From: Candidatus Allofournierella merdipullorum
GTDB taxonomy: Bacteria > Bacillota > Clostridia > Oscillospirales > Ruminococcaceae
Direction: 5' to 3'
Length of the DNA: 64,000 nt
Assembly (NCBI GenBank): GCA_019116345.1
Contig: DXBV01000025.1
Coordinates: 1 to 64,000 of the forward strand
Under the pieces are notes generated by a model, which saw only the letters and a list, made by a program, of their open reading frames with translations, searched no databases and was not told the DNA's origin. Below are positions 50,088 to 58,591 of the stretch, in pieces; the first letter of the stretch is position 1; every line of letters starts with the position of its first letter. Made by a program: the position numbers and the translations under genes.

Positions 50088-50759
50088 ATGAGCGTTCAAG
50101 ATTTCATCAAAAAATCCATTCTGGAGTCCGGCGCCTTCGACCAGGCCACCATCCTGGAGATCACCATCGGCCTGCTCACGGCCCTTCTGGCGGGCGCGCT
50201 GATCTATCTGGTCTACAGCAAGTTCTACGTGGGCGTGATCTACTGCCGCAGCTTCGCCATCACCCTGGTGGGCATGACGGTGCTCACCGCCATGGTCACC
50301 CTGGCCATCAGCACCAACATCGTCATCTCCCTCGGTATGGTGGGCGCCTTGTCCATCGTGCGTTTCCGCACCGCCGTCAAGGACCCGCTGGACCTGCTGT
50401 ATCTCTTCTGGGCCATCACCACCGGCATCGCCTCCGGCGCCCAGATGTATGTGCTGGTGGCCGCGGCGGCGATCATCATGATCCTGCTCATCGCCCTCTT
50501 TCGCAAGCATCAGCTCAAGGGCCGCATCTACATCGCCGTCATCCACTACACCGGCGAGGAGACCATGGAGAACGTCATCCGCTCCTTCGGCAAGGTGAAG
50601 TACTTCATCAAATCCCAGACCGCCCGCAAGGACTCCACCGAGATGGCGGTGGAACTGTTCTTCAAAAAATACGACCCCCTGTTCCTGGAGCGCCTTCGCG
50701 CGGTGAGCGGCGTGCAGGACGCCACCCTCATCCAGTACAACGGCGAGTACCACGGCTGA
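50088..50759 (+). CDS. DUF4956 membrane protein
   Basis: 223-aa protein with four predicted TM helices (about 22-45, 55-75, 80-95 and 115-138) and a cytosolic ~80-residue C-terminal domain. The signature SLGMVGALSIVRFRTAVKDP between helices 3 and 4 is typical of DUF4956. It forms a frequent pair with VTC-domain proteins, so a role as the membrane part of a polyphosphate polymerase/exporter is plausible. It starts 11 nt after the VTC gene. A terminator follows. Confidence 0.87.
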   Translation: MSVQDFIKKSILESGAFDQATILEITIGLLTALLAGALIYLVYSKFYVGVIYCRSFAITLVGMTVLTAMVTLAISTNIVISLGMVGALSIVRFRTAVKDPLDLLYLFWAITTGIASGAQMYVLVAAAAIIMILLIALFRKHQLKGRIYIAVIHYTGEETMENVIRSFGKVKYFIKSQTARKDSTEMAVELFFKKYDPLFLERLRAVSGVQDATLIQYNGEYHG

Positions 50760-50778
50760 CGGCCCTTTTGCCGCCTTG

Positions 50779-50819
50779 CCCCGGACCGGTTTTTTGCGGA
50801 AAACCGGCCCGGGGTTTTT
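50779..50819 (+). terminator. terminator of the Pel operon
   Basis: A 15-bp stem CCCCGGACCGGTTTT with its partner at 50800-50814 (one mismatch), then TTTTT. Confidence 0.92.
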
Positions 50820-50846
50820 GATTGAAAAATTTTTAACAAACTTCTC

Positions 50847-50895
50847 TTGCTTTTTGGGGCGGGAGCGGGTAGACTGATAATATAACAAGTGTTAT
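50847..50895 (+). promoter_or_regulatory. promoter and palindromic operator of the TetR-type gene
   Basis: TTGCTT, 17-nt spacer, TAGACT, then a perfect palindrome ATAACA-AG-TGTTAT (50882-50895) over the expected transcription start. The layout suits autorepression by the TetR protein encoded next. Confidence 0.6.
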
Positions 50896-50913
50896 TTTTC
50901 GTGAGGACGCACT

Positions 50914-51504
50914 ATGCCGCTGAAAAAGAGGATCAAACGGGAAGATATTCTGGAAGGGGCCGCTCAGGTCATCCGCGAGGGCGGGGCCGAAGCGCTCACC
51001 GCCCGCAGCCTTGCCGCCCGTCTGGGCTGCTCCACCCAGCCGCTCTATTCCGAGTTCGGCAGCTTGGAAGCGCTGCTGGAGGCCCTGCCCGGCTATCTGC
51101 ACGAAAAGTATCTCTCGGCGGACTGCACCAGCTACAAGGACTTCGGCCGGGTGTTTTTGCGGTTCGCGGCCCGGGAAAAGGAGCTGTTCTGCTTTCTCTA
51201 CCTGCGCCACCGTAGCGAGGACGCGCTGCCCCTGGAGGACCCCAACCGGGAGCGCACCCTGAAGCTGCTGACCCGCTGCCTGGAGCTTTCGCCGGAGGAG
51301 GCGGCCGGCCTGCACCGGCGGATGCAGTTTTACTGCTACGGCCTGGGCGTGATGATCGCCACCGGCTACCGCGCCCTCACCGACGAGGAACTGGAGCGGG
51401 AGCTCACCGACATGTTCTCCATGCTGGTGCGGCACTACAAAAACGTTCCGGACGAAACATCGCTTGCTGCCTGGCTGGAACGAGCCAGACACTATATTGG
51501 ATAA
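50914..51504 (+). CDS. TetR/AcrR-family transcriptional regulator
   Basis: 196-aa regulator. N-terminal HTH about 9-55: REDILEGAAQVIREGG, ALTARSLAARLGCSTQPLY. The C-terminal half is the variable ligand-binding helical domain. It is 16 nt upstream of an FAD oxidoreductase and shares its promoter, so it likely controls itself and the two redox genes. The effector is unknown. Confidence 0.9.
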   Translation: MPLKKRIKREDILEGAAQVIREGGAEALTARSLAARLGCSTQPLYSEFGSLEALLEALPGYLHEKYLSADCTSYKDFGRVFLRFAAREKELFCFLYLRHRSEDALPLEDPNRERTLKLLTRCLELSPEEAAGLHRRMQFYCYGLGVMIATGYRALTDEELERELTDMFSMLVRHYKNVPDETSLAAWLERARHYIG

Positions 51505-51520
51505 AAAAAGGGAGGTCACC

Positions 51521-53071
51521 ATGGAAAAACACACCACAAAGGCCTACGACGTGGTGGTCGTCGGCGCCGGCAACGGCGGACTGACCGCTGCCATCCGCGT
51601 TTTGCAGGGCGGGTATTCCTGCCTTGTGCTGGAAAAGCACAACCTGCCCGGCGGCTTTGCCACCAGCTTCAAGCGGGGCCGGTTCGAGTTTGAGGCCAGC
51701 CTGCACGAGTTGAACGACTTCGGCTCGCCGGAGGAACCGGGCGACATCCGCACCCTGTTCCGCAGCCTGGGCGTGGAGGATAAGATCGACTGGGTGCGCA
51801 TCCCCGAGGCCTACCACCTCATCACCACCGACAAACAATACGACTGCGAGATGCCCTTCGGCGTGGAGGCCTTCATCGACAGGATGGAGGAGTATGTGCC
51901 CGGGTCCCGCCGGTCCATGACCGACTTCTTTGCCCTGTGCAACGAGGTGCGGGACGCCCAGACCTACTCCAACTCGGTGAACGGCAACACCGACTCCGCC
52001 TACATGAAGGCGAACTTCCCCAACTTCATCAAGGCGGGCAGCTACTCGGTGAACCAGGTGCTGGAGGCGCTGAAGATGCCGCCCCGCGCCCGTGACATCC
52101 TCAACGCCTACTGGTGCTACCTGGGCGTGGACTGCGACCGCATGAGCTTCTTGCACTACGGCTCCATGGTCATCCGCTACATCACCCGGGACGCCTGGAT
52201 GCCCAAGATGCGCTCCCACGAAATCAGCCTTGCCATGGAGGAGCGCATCCGCGAGCTGGGCGGCGACATCTGGTACAACTCGCCGGTGACCGCCATCCAC
52301 GCCGAGGGCCCCGGCGCCATCACCGGCGTGGAGCTGGCGGACGGCACTGTCATCCCCACCCGCCACGTCATTGCCAACTGCGCGCCCCACCTGGTGTTCG
52401 GCAAGCTGCTGGATGAGAAGGCGGTGACCGAGCAGATGGTGCGCGCCACCAACGCCCGCACCTTCGCCGGCCGGGGCTACACCCTGTTCCTGGGTCTGAA
52501 CAAGTCCGCCGAGGAGCTGGGCATCAAGAGCCACAACTACTTCATCTACGACACCGCCGACACCGCCAGGCAGTACGACCTGATGCGCAAGGTGGACACC
52601 AACCATGTGCAGGCCACCGTCTGTTTGAACAACGCCTGGCCCGGCTGCTCGCCGGAGGGCACCTGCATGATGTACTTCACCACCATGTTCATGTCCGACG
52701 ACTGGGGCAGCGTGGAGGACACCGACTACTTCAAGGCCAAGGACCGGGTGGCCGACGACATGATCCGGGTGTTTGAACGGGAGACCGGCTGCCGCATCCG
52801 GGACGCCATCGAGGAAATTTCCGTGGCCAGCCCCACCACCTACGCCCGCTACTGCGGCCATCCCCAGGGCGTCATCTACGGCTATGAGACCGCCGAGTGG
52901 GACAGCCTGATGCCCCGCATGATGATGATGAAGGAGGACGCCCAGCTGTTCCCCAACCTTCGCTTTGCCGGCGGCTGGGCCATGCGGTCCAGCGGCTATT
53001 CCAGCGCCTATGTGTCCGGCGATCTTTCCGGCCGGCAGACGGTGGGCGACCTGAAACGGGAGGTGCGCTGA
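51521..53071 (+). CDS. NAD(P)/FAD-dependent oxidoreductase (phytoene-desaturase-like)
   Basis: 516-aa flavoprotein with the N-terminal Rossmann FAD motif VVVGAGNGGLTAAIRV and LVLEKHNLPGGFATSF, the pattern of CrtI/all-trans-retinol saturase-like enzymes. The C-terminal FAD-closing block is NLRFAGGWAMRSSGYSSAY. No signal peptide. Substrate unknown; a lipid- or isoprenoid-type substrate is suggested by family. Ribosome site GGGAGG. One nucleotide separates it from the reductase gene, implying a shared electron-transfer system. Confidence 0.88.
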   Translation: MEKHTTKAYDVVVVGAGNGGLTAAIRVLQGGYSCLVLEKHNLPGGFATSFKRGRFEFEASLHELNDFGSPEEPGDIRTLFRSLGVEDKIDWVRIPEAYHLITTDKQYDCEMPFGVEAFIDRMEEYVPGSRRSMTDFFALCNEVRDAQTYSNSVNGNTDSAYMKANFPNFIKAGSYSVNQVLEALKMPPRARDILNAYWCYLGVDCDRMSFLHYGSMVIRYITRDAWMPKMRSHEISLAMEERIRELGGDIWYNSPVTAIHAEGPGAITGVELADGTVIPTRHVIANCAPHLVFGKLLDEKAVTEQMVRATNARTFAGRGYTLFLGLNKSAEELGIKSHNYFIYDTADTARQYDLMRKVDTNHVQATVCLNNAWPGCSPEGTCMMYFTTMFMSDDWGSVEDTDYFKAKDRVADDMIRVFERETGCRIRDAIEEISVASPTTYARYCGHPQGVIYGYETAEWDSLMPRMMMMKEDAQLFPNLRFAGGWAMRSSGYSSAYVSGDLSGRQTVGDLKREVR

Positions 53072-53072
53072 T

Positions 53073-54233
53073 ATGAACTTCAAAAAACAGATCTTCGGCT
53101 TCATGGACATGCTCCGCTTCAAAAAGCTGGTGCCCAACCGCCGGGCGGCCCTGGCCGCCGGCTCCGCCGAGCCGCTGCCCCGGGATTACCGCGTGAACCG
53201 GCAGGCCCGCCGGCTGCACCCCGGCATGATGGAGGTGGAACTCACCGCCGTGCGGCCCCTGTGCCCCGGCATGACCGAGCTGACCTTCAAACGGGTGGAC
53301 GCCGACGCCTTCCCCTTCTTCCGGGCGGGCCAGTATGTGGCGCTGCAGAGCAAGGTGGGGGAGAGCCTTGTGAGCCGTCCCTACTCCATCGTGTCCAGCC
53401 CCCGGCAGGCGCTGGAGAACGTGCTGGTGCTGGGCGTGGCCGACGCGGGCTTTTTCTCCGGCTGGCTGAACCGGGAGGCGAAACCCGGCGACCGCTTCCG
53501 CATGACCGAGCCCTCGGGCGAGTTCCACTACGAGACCCTGCGGGACAAAAAGCAAATTATCTGCGTCGCCGGCGGCGCGGGCATCACCCCCTTCCTCTCC
53601 ATGGCCAAAAGCATGCTGGAGGGGGACGAGGACTACGAGATGGTGCTGTTCTACGGCGCCCGGGACGAGGCCCATCTGGCCTACAAAGCCGAGCTGGACG
53701 CCATGGCCCAGCAGGGCCTGCGGGTGGTGTACGTTCTGAGCGACGAGGAGAAGCCCGGCTTTGAGCACGGCTTCGTGACCGCCCAGCTGATGGAACAATA
53801 CGCCGACCCGCGGCAGGCCACCTTCTTCTTGTGCGGCCCCAAGGCCATGTACGACTTTGTGGGCAGCCAGCTGGCCCCCTACGGCCTGCCCCTCAAGGCG
53901 GTGCGGCGGGACGCCACCTGCTGTGGCGACCTGGCGCTGGACGCGCCCCGCAGCTTCAAGCTCACCGTTCACATCCGTGACCGGGTGTACACCATGGACG
54001 CGGCGGAGCACGAGACCCTGCTCACCGCCATGGAACGGGCGGGCGTTCCCGCCCCCAACAAGTGCCGCGCCGGCGGCTGCGGCTACTGCCACAGCAAGCT
54101 GCTGAGCGGCGAGTTCCGGGTGGCCGAGGGCCGGGACGGCCGCCGGGAGGCCGACCGCAAGTTCGGCTACGTCCACCCCTGCGTGACCTACCCTCTCTCC
54201 GACATGGCCATTGAGGTGCCCGCGGAGGAATGA
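53073..54233 (+). CDS. ferredoxin reductase-type flavoprotein with C-terminal 2Fe-2S domain
   Basis: 386-aa electron-transfer protein. Flavin domain: RPYSIVSSP (FAD phosphate site). NAD(P)-binding domain: IICVAGGAGITPFLSMA and TFFLCGPKAMYDF. C-terminal plant-type 2Fe-2S ferredoxin domain with KCRAGGCGYCHS and the late Cys in VHPCVTYP as ligands. This matches NADH:hybrid-cluster reductase or oxygenase-reductase architecture. It probably passes NAD(P)H electrons to the FAD enzyme upstream (inference from 1-nt spacing). Confidence 0.9.
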   Translation: MNFKKQIFGFMDMLRFKKLVPNRRAALAAGSAEPLPRDYRVNRQARRLHPGMMEVELTAVRPLCPGMTELTFKRVDADAFPFFRAGQYVALQSKVGESLVSRPYSIVSSPRQALENVLVLGVADAGFFSGWLNREAKPGDRFRMTEPSGEFHYETLRDKKQIICVAGGAGITPFLSMAKSMLEGDEDYEMVLFYGARDEAHLAYKAELDAMAQQGLRVVYVLSDEEKPGFEHGFVTAQLMEQYADPRQATFFLCGPKAMYDFVGSQLAPYGLPLKAVRRDATCCGDLALDAPRSFKLTVHIRDRVYTMDAAEHETLLTAMERAGVPAPNKCRAGGCGYCHSKLLSGEFRVAEGRDGRREADRKFGYVHPCVTYPLSDMAIEVPAEE

Positions 54234-54246
54234 TTTTTCCCCATTG

Positions 54247-54284
54247 AAAAAGCCCGCTGTGCGAAAAGCACAGCGGGCTTTTTT
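54247..54284. terminator. bidirectional terminator
   Basis: A perfect 16-bp stem AAAAAGCCCGCTGTGC with its complement at 54268-54283, loop GAAAA. T-runs on both strands; separates the convergent reductase and DUF4091 genes. Confidence 0.92.
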
Positions 54285-55932
54285 ACAGTTCCAGCCGTTC
54301 CTCCACGGCCTGCCACAGCCGGGTGAAGAAGGCTTTGTCTCTGGGATACTGGGTGAAGGTCATCTCGCCGCCCACGTCTTTCAGAAGTTCCAGTGTGGCC
54401 GGCCGGCCGATGCGGCTCTCGCACAGGCGCAGCAGCCGCAGGTCCTGCAAAGCGGCCTTGTGGGCCTCGCCCCGCAGAGAGTCCCAGGCGGTGCCGTCGG
54501 GGGCGGGGTAGACCAGGAACGCGTCCCCCGAGGGGAAGGCCTCCCCCGCGTCGGTCACCCGGAAGGGGTCGATGGGCCGCACCGAGCGCTGGACGTTGTA
54601 GAAGTTGAAGCCCCAGTGCAAAAACCCCTCCAGATCGTACTGGTAGAGCAGCGGCCCCATGATGCGGCAGCGGGTGCTGGGCATGGCCATGAAGCGGTTG
54701 GGCACCGCCAGCGCCTGCACCGTGCAGTAATAGGTCCACAGGTGCTGCACGCCGTGGTCCACGAAGGTCTGGATGTGATCGTTGCAGACCACCGGTTTTT
54801 CCACGATGCCTTCCCGGTAGATGTCGTAGCTGCTGAGGGCGTCGATGACGTGGCAGTCCGCCAGCAGGTCGGCCACCGTGGCCTTGGCGGCGGCGTAGGT
54901 CTCCTTTTCGTGGTCGTGGGGCTCGTCCGAAATATGGAACCACACATGGTCCAGCCCCACAAGGCCGTCCAGCTCCGCCTTCAAAGCGGGCAAAAAGGCC
55001 CGCAGAAATCTGGTGTACTCGCCGCCCACCGCCGGGGTGTGCCAGCCAAAGCGCTTTTCCAGTCCCCCGGGCGTCTGCACCATCACCTTGGGGGCGAACT
55101 CCGCCCCCCACTGGGTGAACAGATGGGCCACTTCGATCTCGGTGATGCCGTGGCGGAGGGCCATCTGTACCCAGCGGCGCAGCTTGTCGAAGCCGAAGCT
55201 CCACCGGCCGTTTTCAAAGGCCACGTCCACCAGCTGCACGGTGGTGCGCTCGCCGCCCCTGGCGGTGTCCAGCGGTGGGGTGAACACCGGGGTGAGCAGC
55301 ATGTTGACGCCGTGGTCGGCGGCGCTGGCCATGAAGTTGTCCAGGATGCGCCAGTGCTCCTCGCTGAACACCGGCACATGGTAGTAGTCCGCCAGGCAGT
55401 CGGCGTGGAACCACTGGGTCTGCAGCAGGGTCTGGGGCGGCAGAGCCGTGTCCAGCACCTCTACCGTAAAGGCAAATTCCGCCAGCTTCTCGCCCTCCGG
55501 GCCCAGCACTTCCAGCCGCAGGTCCGCCGGGCCGGGGGCAAGGCCCGCCGCGTCCAGCGAGAACCACAGGCTGCGCCACTGGGCGGGCACCGCCTTGAAG
55601 GTTTCCTCCCAGCCCGCCGGGCGCAAAAGGTCCGGCAGCAGGCCGGGGCGGGTGGTGAGGTAGTCCTCGTCCCAGGTGCCGTGGCAGGGGTAGTCGCAGG
55701 GCACCAGTTCCACCCGGAAAAGGCGCAGGGCCGCCTTGGCGGAGCCTGTGCACCGCAGAGAAAACAGCGTGGAGGTCTCGCCGAAGTCGTCGTTTTTGCA
55801 GCTGTAGGCCAGCTGGAAGGCCCAGCGCTGGTTTTTCAGCAGCCGGGGCGCGCCGGGGTCGGCGGCTTGGGGCCGCCGGTCCGGCAGCACCTTTTCCAAA
55901 CTGTCGGTGAGGAAAAATTCATAGCTCGTCAT
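54283..55932 (-). CDS. DUF4091 glycoside-hydrolase-like protein
   Basis: 549-aa cytosolic protein with no signal peptide. The N-terminal beta-sandwich (about 1-170) precedes a TIM-barrel-like domain. Family marks: TQWFHADCLADYY, the barrel block VWFHISDEPH with a candidate catalytic Asp-Glu, GFLHWGFNFYN and DAFLVYPAPDG. Glycosidase activity is inferred from family fold; the substrate is unknown. It ends the operon permease-permease-binding protein-DUF4091, so it may hydrolyse the imported oligosaccharide. A paralogue lies at 62614. Confidence 0.85.
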   Translation of the reverse strand: MTSYEFFLTDSLEKVLPDRRPQAADPGAPRLLKNQRWAFQLAYSCKNDDFGETSTLFSLRCTGSAKAALRLFRVELVPCDYPCHGTWDEDYLTTRPGLLPDLLRPAGWEETFKAVPAQWRSLWFSLDAAGLAPGPADLRLEVLGPEGEKLAEFAFTVEVLDTALPPQTLLQTQWFHADCLADYYHVPVFSEEHWRILDNFMASAADHGVNMLLTPVFTPPLDTARGGERTTVQLVDVAFENGRWSFGFDKLRRWVQMALRHGITEIEVAHLFTQWGAEFAPKVMVQTPGGLEKRFGWHTPAVGGEYTRFLRAFLPALKAELDGLVGLDHVWFHISDEPHDHEKETYAAAKATVADLLADCHVIDALSSYDIYREGIVEKPVVCNDHIQTFVDHGVQHLWTYYCTVQALAVPNRFMAMPSTRCRIMGPLLYQYDLEGFLHWGFNFYNVQRSVRPIDPFRVTDAGEAFPSGDAFLVYPAPDGTAWDSLRGEAHKAALQDLRLLRLCESRIGRPATLELLKDVGGEMTFTQYPRDKAFFTRLWQAVEERLEL

Positions 55933-55969
55933 AGAAAAACTCCCATCCCGCTTTCAGGGTATCAAAACA

Positions 55970-55996
55970 GGGGAGGCGGGACACGCCCGCCTCCCC
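55970..55996 (-). terminator. attenuator between binding-protein and DUF4091 genes
   Basis: An 11-bp stem GGGGAGGCGGG / CCCGCCTCCCC with loop ACACG. On the minus strand it is followed by TGTTTTGA, so partial termination would keep the binding protein more abundant than the enzyme. Confidence 0.7.
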
Positions 55997-56011
55997 CGTT
56001 CAGGGTCAGGT

Positions 56012-57598
56012 TTATTCCACAGGGTGGCTCTCCAGGAAGGTGAGGGCCTGGGTGTGGAAGGCCTCCTGCAGCGCGGTGATGCCGGCGGCCTCCAGTTTGG
56101 TCTTCAGCTTGGCCACATCGCCCTCCGGGTCGTCGGTGAAGCCCAGCTGCAGCAGCTTGTAGTCGGAGTTGTAGATCTCGCTCACGGCGGCGACCTCGTT
56201 CTTCACGGCGGAGTCGTCAAACACGAAGGTCAGGTAGCGGCCGCTGCGGGCGGTGGCCTTCCAGTTCTCGGTCAGCTCCTCGGCGTTGGGGATGCCGCCC
56301 TCAATGGTGCGCCAGTACTTGTCGTTGCGAACGCCCCAGTTGCAGTTGCTGTCGTAGGCGTAGTTGGTGCTGTCGGGCAGGGACTTCAGGCCATGCTCGC
56401 CCACGGCCTCCCAGTGCACGCCTTCGATGCCGTAGCAGAACAGGTTGTGGCAAATCTCGTCGTTGCGCAGGTAGTCCAGAGCCATCAGAGCGCGCTCGGG
56501 GTTCTTGGACTTGGAGAAGATGCTCATGCCGTTGGCAAGGTAGGACTGGATGGTGGCGGGGGCGCCGTTCATGGCATCAAACACGCGCACGTCCCACTCG
56601 GGATGCTCGGCCTGCAGGGTGGCGTAGAGGCTCTTGGCGGTGTTGATGTTCATCACGGCCAGAGCGGACTTGCCGGCCTGGAAGCTCTCGGTGTTGTTCT
56701 GGGTGTTGACCACCGCGTTGCGGCTCCAGAAGCCGCGGTCGCGCCAATCCTTCACCTTGTTCAGGGTGGTCATGAAGATGTCGGTGTCCAGCGTGGTCAT
56801 CACGTTGGCTTCGGGGTCGTTCTCGCTCACGCAGTTGAGGAGGTTGGTGGGAGACAGCACGGCGTAGCGGGCGTCGCCCTTGGCGTTGGACTCCACGCCC
56901 CAGATGAGGTCGAACACGAACTGACGGTCATAGTCGGAGCCCACGTCCAGGGGGATCATGGAAGTCTCGTTGTCCACGATGGCCTGCATGTACTCTTCGG
57001 CGCCGTCAAAGGTATCCAGAGACTCGATGCCGTATTTGTCCATCAGATCGCCCCGGGCCATCCAAACGTAGGCGGTGAGCTCCTGATAGTTCATGGGCAG
57101 CATGTAGACCTTGCCGTCCACCTTGGCCTGCTCCCAGGCTTCGGGGTACATGGTCTCGGCGGTCATGGGGGCGTAGGTCTCCAGCGCTTCGGGGGTAATT
57201 TCCCAGAAGCCCTGCTTGGTGGCCTGGGCGTTGTAGAAGCACCAGTCGGCGGTGAAGATCATATCCCAGTCCTCGCCGGAGGCGAAGATCAGCGGGTATT
57301 TCTGTTCATACTCGCTCCAGCTCATGAACTTCACGTCGATGGTGGCGTTGATCTCTTCTTTCAGGCGCTCGTTGATCTTCTCGAACACCAGATCGTTGTC
57401 CACCGGGCGGTCGCCGATGAGGTACATGGTGAGGGTGACTTCCTCGGAGATGTCCGGGCCGGCGGCGGTGCCGGAACCGGAGGTGCTGGCGGGGGTCGCC
57501 GCAGAGCCGGAAGTGCCCGTGCCGCCGCAGCCTGTGAAAGCGGTCAGCACCAGCGCCAGGGCCAGAACGAGGGCCAGCAGTTTCGCTGATTTTTTCAT
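56012..57598 (-). CDS. extracellular solute-binding protein of a CUT1-type sugar ABC importer
   Basis: 528-aa lipoprotein (lipobox TGCGG, lipidated Cys about 24), followed by a Ser/Gly/Thr linker and a periplasmic-binding fold of the LplA/family 1 type: VTLTMYLIGDRP and DWDMIFTADWCF. Captures an oligosaccharide, identity unknown. The neighbouring permeases and DUF4091 enzymes indicate glycan scavenging. Ribosome site AAGGAGG, 7-nt spacing. No ATPase is encoded in the window; such importers commonly use a shared MsmK-like ATPase. Confidence 0.92.
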   Translation of the reverse strand: MKKSAKLLALVLALALVLTAFTGCGGTGTSGSAATPASTSGSGTAAGPDISEEVTLTMYLIGDRPVDNDLVFEKINERLKEEINATIDVKFMSWSEYEQKYPLIFASGEDWDMIFTADWCFYNAQATKQGFWEITPEALETYAPMTAETMYPEAWEQAKVDGKVYMLPMNYQELTAYVWMARGDLMDKYGIESLDTFDGAEEYMQAIVDNETSMIPLDVGSDYDRQFVFDLIWGVESNAKGDARYAVLSPTNLLNCVSENDPEANVMTTLDTDIFMTTLNKVKDWRDRGFWSRNAVVNTQNNTESFQAGKSALAVMNINTAKSLYATLQAEHPEWDVRVFDAMNGAPATIQSYLANGMSIFSKSKNPERALMALDYLRNDEICHNLFCYGIEGVHWEAVGEHGLKSLPDSTNYAYDSNCNWGVRNDKYWRTIEGGIPNAEELTENWKATARSGRYLTFVFDDSAVKNEVAAVSEIYNSDYKLLQLGFTDDPEGDVAKLKTKLEAAGITALQEAFHTQALTFLESHPVE

Positions 57599-57662
57599 GG
57601 TTTTTCCTCCTTGTAAGTGAATTATACACTGCCGTGTGCCAACTGCCCACGGCTTCTTACCG

Positions 57663-58577
57663 TTAGCCTTTCACGGCGCCGATGGTGACGCCCTTGACGA
57701 AATACTTTTGCAGGAAGGGGTAGAGCAGGATGATGGGGCCGGTGGCCACCACCGTCATGGCCAGCTTCATGGGCTCGCTGGGCACCTCGCTCATGGGCAG
57801 GCCGCTGCGGGCGGCCGCCTGGGCGATGGCCTGGGCCTTGGTGAGGATGTTGTTCAGGAAATACTGCAACGGATACAGATCGCTGCGCCCTTCGTCCAGA
57901 AACAGCATCGCGTCGTACCAGTCGTTCCAGTAGTTCAGGGCGATGAACAGACCCACCGTGGCAAGGCCCGCCTTGCACAGCGGCATGGCCACCCGCAGGT
58001 AGATGGTGAAGTCGCCCGCGCCGTCCAGCCGGGCGGATTCATACAGCGCCTCGGGAATGCCCGCCATGTAGCTTTTCAGAATGAGCAGGTAGGTCACGTT
58101 GATGAGGATGGGCAAAATCAGGGCGATGATGCTGTTGTGGAAGTGGAGGTACTTGGTGTTGAAGATGTACCAGGGCACAAGGCCGCCGCCGAAGATGGAG
58201 GTGAAGTAGAAGAAGAAGGACATCTGGTAGCGGTAGCGGAAGGTGCTGCTGGCCAGCACATAGGCCGCCATGCTGGTGAACAAAAGGCCCAGGAAGGTGC
58301 CGGTGGCGGTGACGAAGATGGTCACGCCGTAGGCCCGCAGCAAGTCGCCGGGGATTTCGAACAGGGTCTTGTAGGCGTCCAGCGAGAAGGTCTCGGGAAT
58401 GAGCCGGTAGCCGTGGGTGAGGATGGAGGTCTGGTCGGAGAAGGAGCCGCTGATCACCAGCCAGAAGGGCAGCAGGCAGAAGAGAGAGAGCACCGTCAGC
58501 ACGGCCACCGAGAGCACGTCAAAGGCAATGCGGTCCCGCCCCACGGGCTTTTTGCCGGTTTTGGTCTTGCTTGCCAT
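57663..58577 (-). CDS. carbohydrate ABC transporter permease (LplC/MalG type)
   Basis: 304-aa permease, six predicted TM helices. The ATPase-coupling EAA loop is PEALYESARLDGAGDFTIYL, with the following LRVAMPLCKAGLATVG. Matches the second permease of polysaccharide importers with YesN/YesM regulators. The start at 58577 has AAAGGAGG upstream; reading further upstream in the same frame runs antisense-like into the first permease. Confidence 0.93.
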   Translation of the reverse strand: MASKTKTGKKPVGRDRIAFDVLSVAVLTVLSLFCLLPFWLVISGSFSDQTSILTHGYRLIPETFSLDAYKTLFEIPGDLLRAYGVTIFVTATGTFLGLLFTSMAAYVLASSTFRYRYQMSFFFYFTSIFGGGLVPWYIFNTKYLHFHNSIIALILPILINVTYLLILKSYMAGIPEALYESARLDGAGDFTIYLRVAMPLCKAGLATVGLFIALNYWNDWYDAMLFLDEGRSDLYPLQYFLNNILTKAQAIAQAAARSGLPMSEVPSEPMKLAMTVVATGPIILLYPFLQKYFVKGVTIGAVKG

Positions 58578-58591
58578 GAGGCCGCCTCCTT

